Part shown: one piece after another, positions 62,559-64,000 of the stretch
Layout of the letters: each line of letters begins with the position of its first letter
How positions within the stretch are numbered: position 1 is the stretch's first letter
Assembly (NCBI GenBank): GCA_937889015.1
Contig: CALARR010000274.1
Location: 6,420 to 70,419 of the forward strand
DNA: 64,000 nucleotides
Origin: an uncultured Planctomycetales bacterium
GTDB taxonomy: Bacteria > Planctomycetota > Planctomycetia > Pirellulales > Thermoguttaceae
Reading direction: 5' to 3'
Notes under the pieces: model-generated
Told to the model about the DNA's origin: nothing
The model's input: only the letters and a program-made list of their open reading frames with translations
Databases searched by the model: none
Position numbers and translations under genes: made by a program

Positions 62559-62834
62559 CCAGATGGAGAAGACCACATCCGGACGAAACCCCGGGCGGGG
62601 GAGGAACGTTGTACGCGACAAACGCGTACGCACGCGATCAGATCGGCTTGGCGCCGCTTCCCGGAAGTGCTTGCCACCAACTGCACCCGGTTATTCCAGT
62701 GGATACCCGCATGCCACCGGCAGAAACGCCCTGGAAGATGCGCCCGGTGCCGACGCGTGGGAAATTCCGCCGCATCTCAGCGTCCGGGTCAGAATCCCTT
62801 CGTCCGACGGGTTCCCGGGCGACGAATAGAAGGC

Positions 62835-62874
62835 CGCCGTGACGCCCAGCGGCCCGCCGTGACGCCCAGCGACC
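62835..62874. repeat. Two tandem 20-base units just downstream of atpC
   Basis: CGCCGTGACGCCCAGCGGCC (62835-62854) is followed directly by the same unit with one G-to-A change (62855-62874), ending five bases from the atpC stop. Confidence 0.6.
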
Positions 62875-62879
62875 CGCCG

Positions 62880-63269
62880 CTATGCCTGGCGCCGCGCCAC
62901 GCGAAGCTGGGCCCGCGCCTGCTCCACCGTGCGTTCACGCAGCGCCATCTGCTCCGGCGTGTGAGCCGGCTCGGCCCGCGCGGTGAGCAGTTGCTGCTGG
63001 GCCGCGGAAGCGTCGACTTTCTCAGCCGGCACCGCCCGATGCGTGAGCACCGAAACCACGTCGCGCGTCACCTCCACGAACCCGCCTTCCACGTAGTAGC
63101 GCGCGGTCTCATCCCCCTGGCGAATTCGCATCTCGCCGCAACCCAGCCGACCGATCAAGGGGCTGTGGCTGGGGGCAATGCCGATCTCGCCGTCATACAG
63201 CGGCAAGGCCACGAAGTCCGCCGGCTGATCGCGGAGAGTTGCCTCGGGAGTGACGACAATGCACTGCAT
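62880..63269 (-). CDS. atpC: F1 ATP synthase epsilon subunit
   Basis: This 129-residue protein matches AtpC: N-terminal beta-sandwich with VVTPEATLRD, LPLYDGEIGIAPSHSPLIGRLG and YYVEGGFVEVT, then a C-terminal helical hairpin (TARAEPAHTPEQMALRERTVEQARAQL). It couples rotation of the central stalk to catalysis on the cytoplasmic face. It lies 51 bases after atpD, in the standard F-type order, and is the last gene of the operon within the window. Confidence 0.93.
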   Translation of the reverse strand: MQCIVVTPEATLRDQPADFVALPLYDGEIGIAPSHSPLIGRLGCGEMRIRQGDETARYYVEGGFVEVTRDVVSVLTHRAVPAEKVDASAAQQQLLTARAEPAHTPEQMALRERTVEQARAQLRVARRQA

Positions 63270-63320
63270 GCTAGTGGTCTGTAAAGAGTGATGAATGGTC
63301 AGTCACGCGCCTCTCGCCCC

Positions 63321-64000
63321 TCACTTCGCCAACTTCTCGGCCTGCGCGGCGGCCTGCTCGATGGCTCCCACGTACATGAAGGCCTGTTCGGGCAGGTGGT
63401 CCCACTTGCCGTCGGCAATCTCTTCGAAGCTGCGGATCGTCTCCGACAGCGGAGTGACCTCGCCCGGCTTGCCGGTGAAGACCTCGGCCACCAAGAACGG
63501 CTGCGAGAGGAATCGTTCCATGCGCCGCGCACGATGCACGACTAGCTTGTCCGCTTCGCTCAGTTCTTCCACGCCCAGAATGGCGATGATGTCTTGCAGC
63601 TCGCGGTAACGCTGCAGGGTCTGCTGCACGCGGCGCGCGATGGCATAGTGCCGATCGCCGACGTATTGCGGGTCGAGGATCCGGCTGCTGGAGGCCAACG
63701 GATCCACGGCCGGATAGATGCCCTTCTCGCTGATCGCCCGCTCCAGGTACAGGAATGCGTCGAGCTGGCCGAAGGCTGCGGCCGGCGCGGGGTCGGTCGG
63801 GTCGTCGGCCGGCACGTACACGGCCTGCACGCTGGTGATGGCCCCCTTGGAGGTCGAAGCGATGCGCTCCTGCAGGGCGCCCATCTCCGTGGCCAGGGTG
63901 GGCTGATAACCTACGGCCGAGGGCATGCGTCCCAGCAAGGCCGACACTTCGCTGCCCGCCTGCGAAAAACGGAAAATGTGGTCGATGCACAGCAGCACGT
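63321..64000 (-). CDS. atpD: F1 ATP synthase beta subunit (3' part, start outside window)
   Basis: About 226 C-terminal residues are visible, from LLCIDHIFRFSQAGSEVSALLGRMPS (the conserved L-x-x-I-D-x-I-F-R-F segment) through YQPTLATEMG, GAITSVQAVYVPADD, the beta-specific VDPLASSSRILDP and the end AEAFYVG-like FMYVGAIEQAAAQAEKLAK. It is highly conserved and without internal breaks. The Walker A part lies beyond the right edge. It encodes the catalytic subunit of the proton-driven (or sodium-driven) ATP synthase. Confidence 0.95.
   Translation of the reverse strand, partial: VLLCIDHIFRFSQAGSEVSALLGRMPSAVGYQPTLATEMGALQERIASTSKGAITSVQAVYVPADDPTDPAPAAAFGQLDAFLYLERAISEKGIYPAVDPLASSSRILDPQYVGDRHYAIARRVQQTLQRYRELQDIIAILGVEELSEADKLVVHRARRMERFLSQPFLVAEVFTGKPGEVTPLSETIRSFEEIADGKWDHLPEQAFMYVGAIEQAAAQAEKLAK

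Larger units (their letters stand above)
62475..62879 (-). other. 405-bp gap between atpC and the SUMF1 kinase
   Basis: This contains the kinase promoter at its left end and a 20-base tandem duplication at its right end. The open frames here are Arg/Pro-rich without family features. No RNA gene is apparent. Confidence 0.5.

Overview
The window is high-GC, gene-dense DNA of planctomycete character, most plausibly Pirellulales or a relative, although no single gene fixes the taxon. The evidence is the gene content: a PQQ-propeller/PA14/malectin secreted protein, a DUF1080 protein, a secreted sulfatase, Ser/Thr kinases with SUMF1-type C-terminal domains, an ExbB-ExbD-ExbD-toroid-TPR block, secreted caspase-like proteins and a YfhO-type membrane protein. 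I see no rRNA, convincing tRNA, CRISPR array, insertion sequence or phage gene, so this reads as chromosomal backbone with lineage-specific blocks.

Layout. 1-6.96 kb (+): end of a PQQ-propeller/methyltransferase/PA14/malectin protein, a beta-helix protein, a beta-CASP metallo-hydrolase and a rhomboid-like membrane protein with a Cys-rich tail. 6.96-7.90 kb: the largest gap, with no supportable gene. 7.90-15.86 kb (+): a six-gene envelope block of ExbB, two ExbD-like proteins, a two-TM protein, a membrane-anchored alpha/alpha-toroid protein and a large TPR protein. 15.9-24 kb: a thioredoxin-like protein and a DUF1080 protein (-), a YyaL-type protein (+), HrpB helicase and an FAD-dependent oxidoreductase (-). 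24.3-33.2 kb (+): an eight-gene chemotaxis operon, STAS, soluble MCP-like protein, CheY, CheA, CheW, MCP, a CheR-CheD fusion and CheB. 33.3-36.7 kb (+): cysteine synthase and a PAS-PAS hybrid histidine kinase. 36.7-38.6 kb (-): DUF2442 protein and sulfatase. 38.9-43.2 kb (+): OPT-family transporter overlapping an S46 dipeptidyl-peptidase. 43.3-45.1 kb: a secreted HExxH protein (-) and a Tyr-rich secreted protein (+). 45.3-51.1 kb (+): three consecutive secreted caspase-like genes, the first without the catalytic His/Cys, then a small unknown. 51.6 kb (+): serine O-acetyltransferase. 52.5-62.5 kb (-): YfhO-like protein, a 902-residue secreted protein, a broken kinase gene and an intact kinase with two SUMF1 domains. 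62.9-64 kb (-): atpC and the 3' part of atpD.

How the genes work together. The strongest candidate for an undescribed system is the 7.9-15.9 kb block. It pairs an ExbB/ExbD motor with a protein that has TonB/TolA topology, including an S-x-x-x-H pattern in its single TM helix, but carries an alpha/alpha-toroid instead of a TonB C-terminal domain. One of its two ExbDs lacks the conserved membrane Asp. The chemotaxis operon is self-contained for receptor modification; its MCP ends in an aromatic pentapeptide resembling a CheR tether. The OPT/S46 pair looks like an extracytoplasmic dipeptide-release and uptake unit. The caspase cluster may be a periplasmic protease/pseudoprotease set. cysK and cysE are both present but lie 17 kb apart.

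Start codons were moved downstream of the longest possible ORF wherever a ribosome binding site, a signal peptide or an ATGA overlap favoured it. All functions are read from motifs by eye; no database search was run.
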